From CAYFUF01 sp964394795 (GTDB taxonomy: Bacteria; Bacillota; Clostridia; Tissierellales; Peptoniphilaceae): a stretch of DNA of 64,000 nucleotides. Every line of letters starts with the position of its first letter. Within the stretch, counting starts at the first letter, position 1. Where the stretch lies: assembly GCA_964394795.1 (NCBI GenBank), contig CAYMYX010000004.1, forward strand, positions 5,807 through 69,806, given 5' to 3'. Positions 51,223 through 59,934 of this stretch are shown piece by piece. Both the position numbers and the translations under genes were made by a program. The notes under the pieces were generated by a model, which saw only the letters and a list, made by a program, of their open reading frames with translations, ran no database searches and had not been told where the DNA came from.

Positions 51223-51867
51223 TTATTTGGATACGGTATTGGACGACTTATTGTAAAAATATCTGAAGATAAACCAGAAGAGGACTGCCACAACAGCTCC
51301 CCAGAACAAGTCAATGACCGAGTGCTGCTTCAGGAAGACGATGGATAAACAGATGCTGATGCAAAGAAGCCAGGAAACTACTTGAAGGACAGGTTTCTTT
51401 CGCAGACTGGATATCTGGGTTAGGGCAAGGTGGCAGATGATGGTGGCATAGGCATGGATACTGGGACAGACATTGGTCGGTGTATCGATGACATGGAGCT
51501 GTCTGACCATATCGGTGAGGATGTTGTCTCTAGGCAAAACCTCGGGGCGAAGATTCACCGCCGTCGGATATAAAATGTTGATGAACAAGCAGATGGTCAT
51601 CCCTCCAAAAATTAAGGCGAGGAGGGGGAGGTATTTGTCCGGGTCGAGATGAGCAAAGACAAGCAGGGTGAAGGAGATGTAGATAAACCATGAAGCATAG
51701 GGAATAAAGGCAAGTTCATGGAAAGGAATCAGATCATCTAGGGGGTGATGAAGATAGTGGTAATCCAATTCCAGGGATTCGACAAAAAAGAAAAAGGCTA
51801 AGTAAGCCGCTACGATGACAAAGGTAATCAGGTAGTAGCGTAATAGCCTTGATTGGGATAGTTTCAA
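51223..51867 (-). CDS. PAP2-family membrane phosphatase
   Basis: Membrane protein of 214 residues with about six helices. The phosphatase motifs CPSIHAYAT (with the catalytic His) and KQHSVIDLFWG are intact, and NLRPEVLPRD precedes them. It resembles the PAP2_3/inositolphosphotransferase-like branch acting on lipid phosphates or undecaprenyl carriers. TTG start behind GAGGAAGAACC. The IclR-type regulator lies 42 bases upstream on the same strand, but the two need not be functionally linked. Confidence 0.88.
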   Translation of the reverse strand: MKLSQSRLLRYYLITFVIVAAYLAFFFFVESLELDYHYLHHPLDDLIPFHELAFIPYASWFIYISFTLLVFAHLDPDKYLPLLALIFGGMTICLFINILYPTAVNLRPEVLPRDNILTDMVRQLHVIDTPTNVCPSIHAYATIICHLALTQISSLRKKPVLQVVSWLLCISICLSIVFLKQHSVIDLFWGAVVAVLFWFIFRYFYNKSSNTVSK

Positions 51868-51909
51868 AGGTTCTTCCTCATACTTTCTGAAAAGAATTGG
51901 GTTGTTTGG

Positions 51910-52674
51910 TTAGCCTAATTGGCCGCCAAGGGTTTGGGAGATTTCACTCGATGCTTGAAGCAGTTTCTCGTTCATTTCAGGTCCGGTCTTAGCTTTCATT
52001 CGGAAAACGGGGCCGGAGATGGAGATGGCGGCAACGGCACTGTTGGTGTGGTCCCGAATGGTAGTGGAAACGCAGTAGAGGTTCTCTTCGTTTTCTTCGT
52101 TATCGATGGAGATGCGGGTTCTCCTCGTCTCATTAATTTGAATCATCAATTCATCAAGAGTCTTAATACTGTTTGGCGTTAATGGTCCTTGGTTAGTCGT
52201 TGACCAGATTTTTTCGATGAGGCTGTTATCTAGATCAGCGAGGAGAGCTTTACCGGAAGCGGTGTAAATCATGGGACTCCTTTTGCCGATGTAAGAGCCC
52301 ATGGTGATAGCGTTATCCGTATTCTCAATCTTGTCGATATAGACGATGTTGGGGAGGTCCGAAACAATCAAGTGAATCACTTCGTTGACGTCTTGGGATA
52401 ATTTGGCCAAGATGGGGCGGGCAATTTTTTGGATGTCCAAAGCCTTTAACTTGCTAGAACCTAGCATAAAGAGCTTATAGGTCAGGATGTAGCGGCGGTC
52501 TGCCAACTGGCTTACGTAACCCAGCTCCATTAGATCGCTGATAAAGCGGTGCATAGTGGACTTATGTATCTGAGTTTTCTCGCTGAGTTCCGTGAGAAGC
52601 AAGCCATCAGGATAATCGGCTAAAATCTCAAGAATCAGAAAAACCCGCTGCAGAGATTGGTTGAAAAGTTTCAT
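51910..52674 (-). CDS. IclR-family transcriptional regulator
   Basis: Regulator of 254 residues. An N-terminal winged helix (about 5-65; LLTELSEKTQIHKSTMHRFI) is followed by the IclR effector domain (about 80-250), which carries the family residues in SGKALLADL and VSTTIRDHTNSAVAAISISGP. It is divergent from the sugar-acid cluster, which includes KDG kinase and KDPG aldolase, so a KdgR-like role in sensing a keto-sugar acid is likely. A candidate operator lies at 52937-52955. Confidence 0.9.
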   Translation of the reverse strand: MKLFNQSLQRVFLILEILADYPDGLLLTELSEKTQIHKSTMHRFISDLMELGYVSQLADRRYILTYKLFMLGSSKLKALDIQKIARPILAKLSQDVNEVIHLIVSDLPNIVYIDKIENTDNAITMGSYIGKRSPMIYTASGKALLADLDNSLIEKIWSTTNQGPLTPNSIKTLDELMIQINETRRTRISIDNEENEENLYCVSTTIRDHTNSAVAAISISGPVFRMKAKTGPEMNEKLLQASSEISQTLGGQLG

Positions 52675-52861
52675 TCTTGTACCTTCTATCTATCATTGCT
52701 ATTAGTGATGAACGAGGTAAGCTTCGTTTATTCTTCACTAAGACAAAATCATTATAACAGTTTATAACAAGGCGTGTGAAATACATCACTAACGTAAATG
52801 GTTGACTTTAAGTGTACCAAATATTCGTGTTAAAGATTATTCATAAAGTAGATCCAATCGG

Positions 52862-52909
52862 TTGACAAAGGGTTTTTCTTTCGACAAAGGGTTTTTCTTT
52901 CGTTAGAAT
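52862..52909 (+). promoter_or_regulatory. Cluster promoter with duplicated -35 segment
   Basis: The 19 bases GACAAAGGGTTTTTCTTTC occur twice in tandem (52864-52882 and 52883-52901). TCGACA (52881-52886), made by the junction, is 17 bases before TAGAAT (52904-52909). The upstream copy carries a perfect TTGACA with no -10 at the right distance. Confidence 0.65.
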
Positions 52910-52936
52910 GGAGAAAGTTTCAGTAAGTGGTTTTAA

Positions 52937-52955
52937 AGTTTCATAAATAGAAACT
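52937..52955 (+). promoter_or_regulatory. Candidate IclR-family operator
   Basis: AGTTTC-N7-GAAACT inverted repeat about 28 bases downstream of the predicted -10. Its arms use the GAAAC/GTTTC sequence also found in KdgR boxes, though in the reverse order. Confidence 0.5.
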
Positions 52956-53016
52956 AACGCGCTGAAAAAACGTTATCCTTACTTATTTTATAAGTAAAAA
53001 ATTTATGGAGGAAAAT

Positions 53017-54339
53017 ATGTCGCAAGATCTACTTATTGGCATCATCTTGTTGATCTCCTACATCGGACTTGCTGTCTATGCCGCCAAGGGTGGAAACCTG
53101 ATGATTGGTTTCTTTATCATGGCAGTCATTTGGACGGCCGCTTCCATTGTGGGCGGAAGATTAACTTGGGATGATGCGATGTCGAACATCCTGCAAGGTG
53201 GACCGGAGAGCTGGGGCGCGACCGCAGTTAACGTCATATTCGGTTCTTGGTTTGGTCGGGTACTGATTGATACGGGTATCGCTTCCAAGTTGATTAAGAG
53301 TGTAACCGAGCTTGGTGGAGATAACCCCTTGATCGTTACCGTCCTACTGTCTATTGTTACGGCAGTTATCTTTACCGCAACTTTCGGTGCAGGTGCAGTT
53401 GTCGCCATCGGTGTCATCATCCTGCCTATCCTGATGAGTTTGGGCGTACCAAAACCTTTGGCGGTTACGTCTTACCTCATGAGCGTTGGTGCCGGTATGT
53501 ACTTTAACCCTGTTCTGTTCAGCCAGATGCAGGCCATCTTCCCTGAAATGGCTTACGACGGCGCTTACTTCCAATGGGCTCTACCTGCTTTAGTTGTCCA
53601 ACTAATCGGTGTGGGTCTTATGCTCTTCTTCAATATGTTTGTTTTAGGAAAGAAACGTCGCAGAAAAGCTTGGGCAGCTAAGGCGGTCCTGAACGAAGCT
53701 GACCAAGAATATGTTCCAGCTTGGGCGTTGATTACTCCCGTAATCCCAACGGTTCTTGCGATTGCTTTCGGTTGGCAAACCATCCCTGCTTTCATCGTAG
53801 GTGCGGTTTATGGCTTGGTGGTGTGTCGCCAGTTCCATGGCCCGGATGGAAAATTTTCTTGGACGCAGATGAGTCGTACGATTTCATCTACCTTCTATGA
53901 TGGTGTTATCGACGTCGCATCCCTATTGGGCTTCCTCTTCATCCTTCCCATGTTCAACAGAATCTCAGGCGTTGCCGCACCTTTCTTCGATCCCATTCTC
54001 GGCGGTATCTTGCCCCAATCCACATTTGGCTTAACGGTTGTATTCATGATTCTTGCGCCCCTTGGTTTATTCCGCGGTCCGCTAACGATATTTGGTGCTG
54101 GTGCAGCTACGGTCGGTGTTATCAATGCAATCGGAAACTTCTCTACTCCTTTCCTCTTTGCCTTAATGTACACACCAACAATCGCGATGAACCTATCAGC
54201 ATGTCCTACTCAATCTTGGAATCTTTGGGCACTTAACTATTCGAAAGTTTCCGTTAAAGATTTCATGAAAACGGGCGTTATATGGGCATGGCTAATCACA
54301 GCCGTGAACCTTGGCCTCGTTTACGTATTTTTCGGATAA
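53017..54339 (+). CDS. Putative organic-acid permease (GntP/CitM-like)
   Basis: Membrane protein of 440 residues with about twelve helices and two related halves. GSWFGRVLIDTGIASKLIK resembles the GntP/CitMHS ion-transporter superfamily, where this region lines the substrate path. I place the start at ATG 53017, five bases after GGAGG. As first gene of the sugar-acid cluster it probably imports the cluster's substrate by ion symport. The exact family is uncertain. Confidence 0.75.
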   Translation: MSQDLLIGIILLISYIGLAVYAAKGGNLMIGFFIMAVIWTAASIVGGRLTWDDAMSNILQGGPESWGATAVNVIFGSWFGRVLIDTGIASKLIKSVTELGGDNPLIVTVLLSIVTAVIFTATFGAGAVVAIGVIILPILMSLGVPKPLAVTSYLMSVGAGMYFNPVLFSQMQAIFPEMAYDGAYFQWALPALVVQLIGVGLMLFFNMFVLGKKRRRKAWAAKAVLNEADQEYVPAWALITPVIPTVLAIAFGWQTIPAFIVGAVYGLVVCRQFHGPDGKFSWTQMSRTISSTFYDGVIDVASLLGFLFILPMFNRISGVAAPFFDPILGGILPQSTFGLTVVFMILAPLGLFRGPLTIFGAGAATVGVINAIGNFSTPFLFALMYTPTIAMNLSACPTQSWNLWALNYSKVSVKDFMKTGVIWAWLITAVNLGLVYVFFG

Positions 54340-54348
54340 GGAGTTAAT

Positions 54349-56409
54349 ATGTCAAAAAGACAAGTACGCGTTGGTATTGACGTAGGTGGAACTAATACAA
54401 AGGCGGTTGCCGTTGATAACGAGACCTATGACATCATCGGCGTAGNNNNNNNNNNNNNNNNNNNNNNNNNNNNNNNNNNNNNNNNNNNNNNNNNNNNNNN
54501 NNNNNNNNNNNNNNNNNNNNNNNNNNNNNNNNNNNNNNNNNNNNNCATCATCGGCGTAGCCAAAGGTGTGGTATCAGGTTTCCTGTCAAAGATTCAAGGA
54601 AACATCAAGGATATCCCAGTGGATGCCTCCGGCAAGAAGAAAATTGTCTCAAGTTATCGCTACATTGCGCAAAATGACTTCACGAAGGAGCAGGTATCGA
54701 GGGCAATCGACGAGCTAATCAATGAAGGTTGCAGCGTAATTGCTGCATCGAAAACGTTCGGTGTCGACGATGATAAAGAAGAGCGCTTAATTCAAGAAGT
54801 TGGCGAAGAGAAAGGCATTGTGGTTTGTGCCGCTTCTGACATCTCCAAACTTTATGGTTTAACCAGAAGAACGAGAACGGCTGTGGTGAATGGATCCATC
54901 TTGCCTAAGATGATTGGCACCGCAGACTCAACCGAGCAAGCGGTGCGTGAAGCCGGTATCGGAGCACCACTGATGATCATGCGTGGTGACGGTGGTGTTA
55001 TGGATATTCAGGAGATGCGGAAGCGTCCCGTCCTAACCATGTTGTCCGGTCCTGCGGCATCTACAGTAGGTGCTTTGATGTATCTCCGTGTCTCTAACGG
55101 TGTCTTCTTCGAAGTTGGTGGAACAACGACAGATATCGGTGTAATCAAGAACGGCCGTCCTATGGTCGACTATGCGACGGTCGGTGGACAACGGACGATG
55201 GTTTCTTCCATGGACGTGAACACGGTTGGTGTTGCCGGCGGGTCGATGATTCGCGCAGGTGGTAGCAAGGTGACTCACGTTGGACCTCGGTCTTGCCATA
55301 TTGCTAACTTAGATTATGTTGCCTTTACCGATCCTGCCAAATTAGGTCAAGTAACCATCGAATTTATCTCACCAAAAGAGGGTGACCCTTCAGATTATGT
55401 AGCTGTTCGCGGTGGGGATGGTCAACTTTATGCGTTGACAACGACCTGTGCGGCCAATGCACTAGGTATCATTGAAGAAGGCGACTATTCTTACGGTTAT
55501 CCCGAATCCTGTAAGAAAGCTTTCGATGCTCTCGGGAAAGCCCTGAATATGACTGGCGAAGAGGCGGCTACCGCTACCTTGGATAAGGCTGCTGACATTA
55601 CCATCGAAGTCATCGAAAACTTATTAGATAAGTACCACGTTGAACAATCCCAAACAACGATTGTCGGTGGTGGCGGTGGAGCAAAGGTTCTCTTGCCATT
55701 TACTGCTAAAAAGATGGGTGTTGAATACCAGCTGGCTGACCAAGCCGAGATTATTTCCTCTATCGGTGTTGCCTTGGCCATGGTCCGCGATGTCGTCGAG
55801 CGGGTCATCCCTTCACCAACTCCACAGGATATTGCGGAAATTCGTCAGGAAGCGACGGATGCAGTTATTAAGTCCGGAGCTACTGCGGATTCCGTCGAGG
55901 TTCAAATTGAGATTGATCAACAGACCTCTAAGGTGAGGGCAATTGCCACCGGTTCAACCGAGATTGCAACCCAAGATATCTCCAAGCGAGTCGATATTGA
56001 GGAGGCCGGAGAGATTGCAGCGAAGTCCATGGGCGTTACCGCCGATAATGTGGAACTTCTTGCCCAAACGGAAGAGTTTGCCGTATTTGGTCGTCCCGTT
56101 GGCTCCAAGATGGAGATCCGTGGCGTAGACCGCAAGGGCTTCGTCAAGTTACAGAGAGAGGACGGTGACGCACTCGCAACCACGACTGGTGGAGCGCGGT
56201 CTGCTGCCGGCCAAATGTGGGATGAGCTTTCGGTTTTCAAGTCGGATATCAAGCTTAATCCGGATATCTACCTCTGCATCGGCGGTCGTATCATCGACTT
56301 CGAAGGCATGAGCGATATCAACCAACTCAACATGTTGATGGATTCTGAATTGACCTTGCGACAAGGTAACGAGCAAATGATTGTCATCGGAGCGAAAAAC
56401 GACCTCTAG
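54349..56409 (+). CDS. Hydantoinase/oxoprolinase-type ATPase (spans gap)
   Basis: ASKHA-fold protein of the Hydant_A family. GIDVGGTNTK near the start and FEVGGTTTDIGVI are the two phosphate loops, and VGGGGGAKVLLP is near the adenosine site. A C-terminal region of about 190 residues follows. Relatives open lactam rings with ATP (5-oxoproline, hydantoins), usually with a B subunit that is missing here. A 100-N gap (54446-54545) follows residue 32. The family normally has about 60 residues between the sequences on either side, so real sequence is missing. It starts ten bases after the permease gene. Confidence 0.85.
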   Translation: MSKRQVRVGIDVGGTNTKAVAVDNETYDIIGVXXXXXXXXXXXXXXXXXXXXXXXXXXXXXXXXXXIIGVAKGVVSGFLSKIQGNIKDIPVDASGKKKIVSSYRYIAQNDFTKEQVSRAIDELINEGCSVIAASKTFGVDDDKEERLIQEVGEEKGIVVCAASDISKLYGLTRRTRTAVVNGSILPKMIGTADSTEQAVREAGIGAPLMIMRGDGGVMDIQEMRKRPVLTMLSGPAASTVGALMYLRVSNGVFFEVGGTTTDIGVIKNGRPMVDYATVGGQRTMVSSMDVNTVGVAGGSMIRAGGSKVTHVGPRSCHIANLDYVAFTDPAKLGQVTIEFISPKEGDPSDYVAVRGGDGQLYALTTTCAANALGIIEEGDYSYGYPESCKKAFDALGKALNMTGEEAATATLDKAADITIEVIENLLDKYHVEQSQTTIVGGGGGAKVLLPFTAKKMGVEYQLADQAEIISSIGVALAMVRDVVERVIPSPTPQDIAEIRQEATDAVIKSGATADSVEVQIEIDQQTSKVRAIATGSTEIATQDISKRVDIEEAGEIAAKSMGVTADNVELLAQTEEFAVFGRPVGSKMEIRGVDRKGFVKLQREDGDALATTTGGARSAAGQMWDELSVFKSDIKLNPDIYLCIGGRIIDFEGMSDINQLNMLMDSELTLRQGNEQMIVIGAKNDL
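54446..54545. other. Assembly gap of 100 N
   Basis: CATCATCGGCGTAG stands directly on both sides (54432-54445 and 54546-54559). Merging keeps the reading frame, but family comparison argues against simple merging. Confidence 0.95.
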
Positions 56410-56465
56410 TCTGTCTGAAGAGGGTATGAAGAAGACAAGACGAGCTTGAATAGAGGGAAATTATC

Positions 56466-57128
56466 GTGACTACTTTCCGAGAAAAAATGAAGAACCTAAT
56501 CCCTAGCCTGTCTGAGGATTTAGCCTATTACCATATCCAGCAAGACCCCATATCGGGCAAGATAGCGGAGGACTTCCGTCCTGAGCTGATTGCTCGGTCC
56601 ATCGAGGTTGGCCAAACTGAAGCGCGTAAGATGCGTAGCGAATTCCCTGAAGCTTCCCCTTTAGGGATCATTCGCCAAAAAGGGCTCATTCTGGAACGCA
56701 AGGGTGAGAACAATGCGATGCAATACATCACTATGGCCTACTTTGAGGAGCCCAATCGGATTGTCATCTACGGAGATAACGTGAAGAAGGTGGCTGAATT
56801 GCTCGAAACCAATGGTCTTGACCAGATTACTAATAGGCAACTTGAGGATATCGTCCTTGCCCATGAACTCTTCCATGTGGTGGAGGGGGAAAAGCCAGAT
56901 CTGTATACCAATACGGTGAAGGTGGACCTCTTCTCCCTTGGGCCATGGATCCGGAAAAGCCACTTTATCTGTCCGGGGGAAATCGCGGGGATGGCCTTTG
57001 CAAAGGAACTTTTGGGCTTACCCTACGATCCGACGATCCTCAACTATCCTTTTATGTACGCCTGGAATGAAACAGAGGCAGAAGCAATCTACCAAAGTAT
57101 GATTAAATTCAAAGGGAGGTCAACATGA
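56466..57128 (+). CDS. Unknown protein with HELFH zincin motif
   Basis: Soluble protein of 220 residues with a GTG start behind AGAGGGA. No family is recognised with certainty. H133-E-L-F-H137 is a zinc HExxH motif, and EIAGMAFAKELLGLP (from Glu172) resembles the third-ligand helix of ImmA/IrrE gluzincins. There is no signal peptide or helix-turn-helix. The stop overlaps the dehydrogenase start (ATGA), so it is a real member of the cluster. It could be a peptidase or a hydrolase acting on the cluster's substrate. Confidence 0.7.
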   Translation: MTTFREKMKNLIPSLSEDLAYYHIQQDPISGKIAEDFRPELIARSIEVGQTEARKMRSEFPEASPLGIIRQKGLILERKGENNAMQYITMAYFEEPNRIVIYGDNVKKVAELLETNGLDQITNRQLEDIVLAHELFHVVEGEKPDLYTNTVKVDLFSLGPWIRKSHFICPGEIAGMAFAKELLGLPYDPTILNYPFMYAWNETEAEAIYQSMIKFKGRST

Positions 57129-58147
57129 GAGTACAGTTCGACGAAATGAGAGATGTTATTGTAAGAGCGCTCCAAGCCGGCGGTGCCGATGAGGAGCAAG
57201 CTAAGGTCATGAGTGAGGTTTACGCGACGAGTTCGCTGAAGGGAGTTTACTCCCACGGCTTAAACCGCGTAGCCCGCCTCATCGACTTCGTGGATAAGGG
57301 TTATGTCGATCCGAAGGGAAAGATGGAGCTTATCGCGGAAAAGGGAGCCATCAAGAACTATGATGGTAATCTCGGCTTTGGTATCCTCAACGCGATGGAA
57401 GCGGCCAAGGAAGCAGCTAAGTTGGCGAAAGAGTTCGGAATCGGTATGGTGTCTGTCCGCAACACGACCCACTGGATGAGAGGCGGAAGTTACGCGGAGA
57501 TGATCGCTGATGAGGGCTTAATCGGGATGGCCTGGACCAACGTAGAATCGGTCATGCCGGTTTGGGGGTCAGACGAAGCCTCGATCGGCAACAATCCGAT
57601 GGGTATCGCGATTCCTTCCAAGAATGGCCCAATACTGTTGGATATGGCTATGGCCCTCTATTCCTACGGCAAACTGCAAACAACCCGTCTTCTGGGCGAG
57701 CAACTTCCTTTTGAAGGTGGCTATAACGAGGATGGTGAATTGACAACGGATCCCGCGGAAATTGAGGCAACGAAACGAGTTCTTCCGATTGGTTATTGGA
57801 AGGGGTCTGGTTTAGCGATAGCGCTGGATTTGATGGCTGCTCTGCTATCCAACGGAAAAGCAGGTGTCCATATGGATGAAGAAAACCGTGGAAACTGCAC
57901 GTCCTGTGCGCAAATCTTCATCGCTTTTGACCCTTCCCCAATGATTGGCGAGGAAGATTATGAGCAGACGATTGAAGACGTGAAGAACAAGGTTCATTCC
58001 GCTAACCCGATTGACGCCAAGCGCCCACCAACGTATCCCGGTGAGGGCATGAACAAGCGGGAGCAGGATAACTTGGAGAACGGCATCCCTGTGGATGAAA
58101 ATATTTGGAATGAAGTAAGAAGGCTAGCCGGCGATATCGACGACTAG
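57125..58147 (+). CDS. 2,3-diketo-L-gulonate reductase-like (YiaK/Ldh2 family)
   Basis: NAD(P)H-dependent reductase of the malate/L-lactate/sulfolactate dehydrogenase type-2 fold, 340 residues. It resembles E. coli YiaK/DlgD over its whole length: GVYSHGLNR near residue 40, NTTHWMRGGSYAEM, SIGNNPMGIAIPS and ILPIGYWKGSGLAIALDL-like blocks. The likely reaction is reduction of a keto-sugar acid. It is coupled to the zincin gene and followed by the KDPG aldolase gene. Confidence 0.85.
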   Translation: MRVQFDEMRDVIVRALQAGGADEEQAKVMSEVYATSSLKGVYSHGLNRVARLIDFVDKGYVDPKGKMELIAEKGAIKNYDGNLGFGILNAMEAAKEAAKLAKEFGIGMVSVRNTTHWMRGGSYAEMIADEGLIGMAWTNVESVMPVWGSDEASIGNNPMGIAIPSKNGPILLDMAMALYSYGKLQTTRLLGEQLPFEGGYNEDGELTTDPAEIEATKRVLPIGYWKGSGLAIALDLMAALLSNGKAGVHMDEENRGNCTSCAQIFIAFDPSPMIGEEDYEQTIEDVKNKVHSANPIDAKRPPTYPGEGMNKREQDNLENGIPVDENIWNEVRRLAGDIDD

Positions 58148-58168
58148 TTGGTAAGCAAAGGAGTAAGA

Positions 58169-58801
58169 ATGTCCAAACAGGAAACACTTAGAAAAATCCA
58201 TGAGCAAGGCATTGTTGCTGTTGTTCGCGGCAAAGATAAAGAGCAAGGTCTTGCCTATTCCAAGGCTTGCATTGCCGGTGGCGTTGAATGCATAGAAGTA
58301 ACCTTTACGGTTCCTAATGCGGTTGATGTCCTCCGTTCTCTCAACGACGAACTTGGTGACAGTGCGCTGCTTGGTGCAGGAACTGTGCTGGATCCGGTTA
58401 CTGCTCGTTTAGCGATTATGAACGGAGCGAAGTTTATCGTGTCGCCTGCTTTCGACGAGGAAGTGGCGAAGCTGTGTAACCTCTACCAAATCCCTTACAT
58501 GCCCGGTTGTATTACACCAACCGAGATGGTTGAAGCCTTGAAGTTTGGCGTAGATGTCATTAAAGTCTTCCCTGGATCCCTTGTCGGTCCGAAGTACTTT
58601 AAGGATATCTTGGCACCACTACCTCATGTGAACATCATGCCTACGGGCGGGGTCAGCTTAGATAACGTTGACCAATGGTTTGCTAACGGTGCGTTCGCCA
58701 TTGGCGTTGGTTCGGCTTTGGTCAAGGGTAGCCACGATGAAATTGTTGAGAAGGCAGAGAAGTTCGTTCAAGCAGTCAAGGAGGCAAGGAATAATGAGTA
58801 A
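58169..58801 (+). CDS. eda: KDPG/KHG aldolase
   Basis: Class I aldolase that splits 2-keto-3-deoxy-6-phosphogluconate into pyruvate and glyceraldehyde-3-phosphate. The protein has 210 residues. EVTFTVPNA holds the catalytic Glu, and GVDVIKVFPGS the Schiff-base Lys. I place the start at ATG 58169, eight bases after AAGGAG. The end overlaps kdgK (ATGAGTAA), so the two final steps are translationally coupled. Confidence 0.95.
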   Translation: MSKQETLRKIHEQGIVAVVRGKDKEQGLAYSKACIAGGVECIEVTFTVPNAVDVLRSLNDELGDSALLGAGTVLDPVTARLAIMNGAKFIVSPAFDEEVAKLCNLYQIPYMPGCITPTEMVEALKFGVDVIKVFPGSLVGPKYFKDILAPLPHVNIMPTGGVSLDNVDQWFANGAFAIGVGSALVKGSHDEIVEKAEKFVQAVKEARNNE

Positions 58802-59819
58802 GAAAATCGTTACGTTAGGTGAAATCATGCTGAGATTAACACCACCGGGACATGAGCGTTTCGTCCAAGCAAATTCTTTCGATATCGTTTACGGTGGTGG
58901 CGAAGCCAATGTTGCAGTGAGCTTAGCGAATTATGGTTTTGATGCTTATTATGTAACCAAGTTACCAAAGCACGAAATCGGTCAGGCTGCGGTGAACGAA
59001 CTCCGTCGTTATGGTGTCAATACAGATCACGTTGCTCGCGGTGGCGACCGCGTCGGCATCTACTTCTCCGAAGTTGGTGCTTCCATGCGCCCTTCCAAGG
59101 TTATCTACGACCGATCTAATTCCGCTATCGCTGAGGCGGATGTTTCCGACTTCGACTTTGAAGAAATCTTCAAGGACTGCGCTTGGTTCCATACTTCAGG
59201 TATCACTCCAGCCCTTTCTAAAAAGGGAGCAGAAATTACCTTAGCGGCGATGAAGGCAGCGAAGGAAGCCGGCGCGACCACCTCAATCGACCTCAACTAT
59301 AGAGCGACCATGTGGACACCGGAAGAAGCCCAAGCAACCATGCGCCCTTTGATGGAATACGTCGACGTTTGTATCGGTAACGAAGAAGATGCTTCTTTAT
59401 CTTTAGGATTCACCCCAGAAGGTTTGGACGTGGAAAGTGGCGAACTTGATGTAGAAAGCTACGAAACTGTCCTCAAACAGATGATGGAAGAATTTGACTT
59501 TAAACTTGTGGCAACGAGCCTGAGGGAATCTTACTCCGCCTCAGACAACGGCTGGTCTGCTGCAATCTATGATGGTAAGGAATTCTACCACTCTAAGAAG
59601 TACGATGTACGCATCGTCGACCGCGTTGGTGGTGGCGACTCCTTTGCCGCTGGTGCCATCTGTGGCCTATTGGATGGTAAGACTCCTCAAGAAGCGCTCG
59701 AATTTGGCGTAGCAGCATCCGCCTTGAAGCACACTATCAAGGGAGACTTCAACCACATGAGTCGTAAGGAAGTGGAAAACCTGGTTGGAGGCGATGCTTC
59801 CGGCCGCGTACAACGCTAA
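58794..59819 (+). CDS. kdgK: 2-keto-3-deoxygluconate kinase (PfkB family)
   Basis: Ribokinase-fold sugar kinase of 341 residues. GEIMLRLTPPGHERF and YGGGEANVAVSLANYG form the substrate side, and VGGGDSFAAGAICG is the ATP/anion-hole motif with the catalytic Asp. The start at ATG 58794 has AAGGAGG upstream. It makes KDPG for the aldolase encoded just before it. Last gene of the cluster, followed by a terminator. Confidence 0.94.
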   Translation: MSKKIVTLGEIMLRLTPPGHERFVQANSFDIVYGGGEANVAVSLANYGFDAYYVTKLPKHEIGQAAVNELRRYGVNTDHVARGGDRVGIYFSEVGASMRPSKVIYDRSNSAIAEADVSDFDFEEIFKDCAWFHTSGITPALSKKGAEITLAAMKAAKEAGATTSIDLNYRATMWTPEEAQATMRPLMEYVDVCIGNEEDASLSLGFTPEGLDVESGELDVESYETVLKQMMEEFDFKLVATSLRESYSASDNGWSAAIYDGKEFYHSKKYDVRIVDRVGGGDSFAAGAICGLLDGKTPQEALEFGVAASALKHTIKGDFNHMSRKEVENLVGGDASGRVQR

Positions 59820-59854
59820 GGGTTGAAGTTTAGTAAATACTAACCAATTTCTTG

Positions 59855-59885
59855 GGACCGCCACGATTTCGTGCGGTCCTTTTTG
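59855..59885 (+). terminator. Terminator of the sugar-acid cluster
   Basis: Stem GGACCGC / GCGGTCC extended by ACGA / TCGT with one bulged base, followed by TTTTT. Confidence 0.92.
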
Positions 59886-59934
59886 TTTGCCTACTCTTTT
59901 TGATAAGATAAGTATAGGAAAAGAAGGAGAAAGC

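Larger units (their letters stand above)
52675..53016. other. Divergent regulatory region
   Basis: About 340 gene-free bases between the IclR gene and the permease gene. It holds a 19-base tandem duplication with the cluster promoter and an inverted repeat; the AT-rich remainder shows nothing I can assign. Confidence 0.75.
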
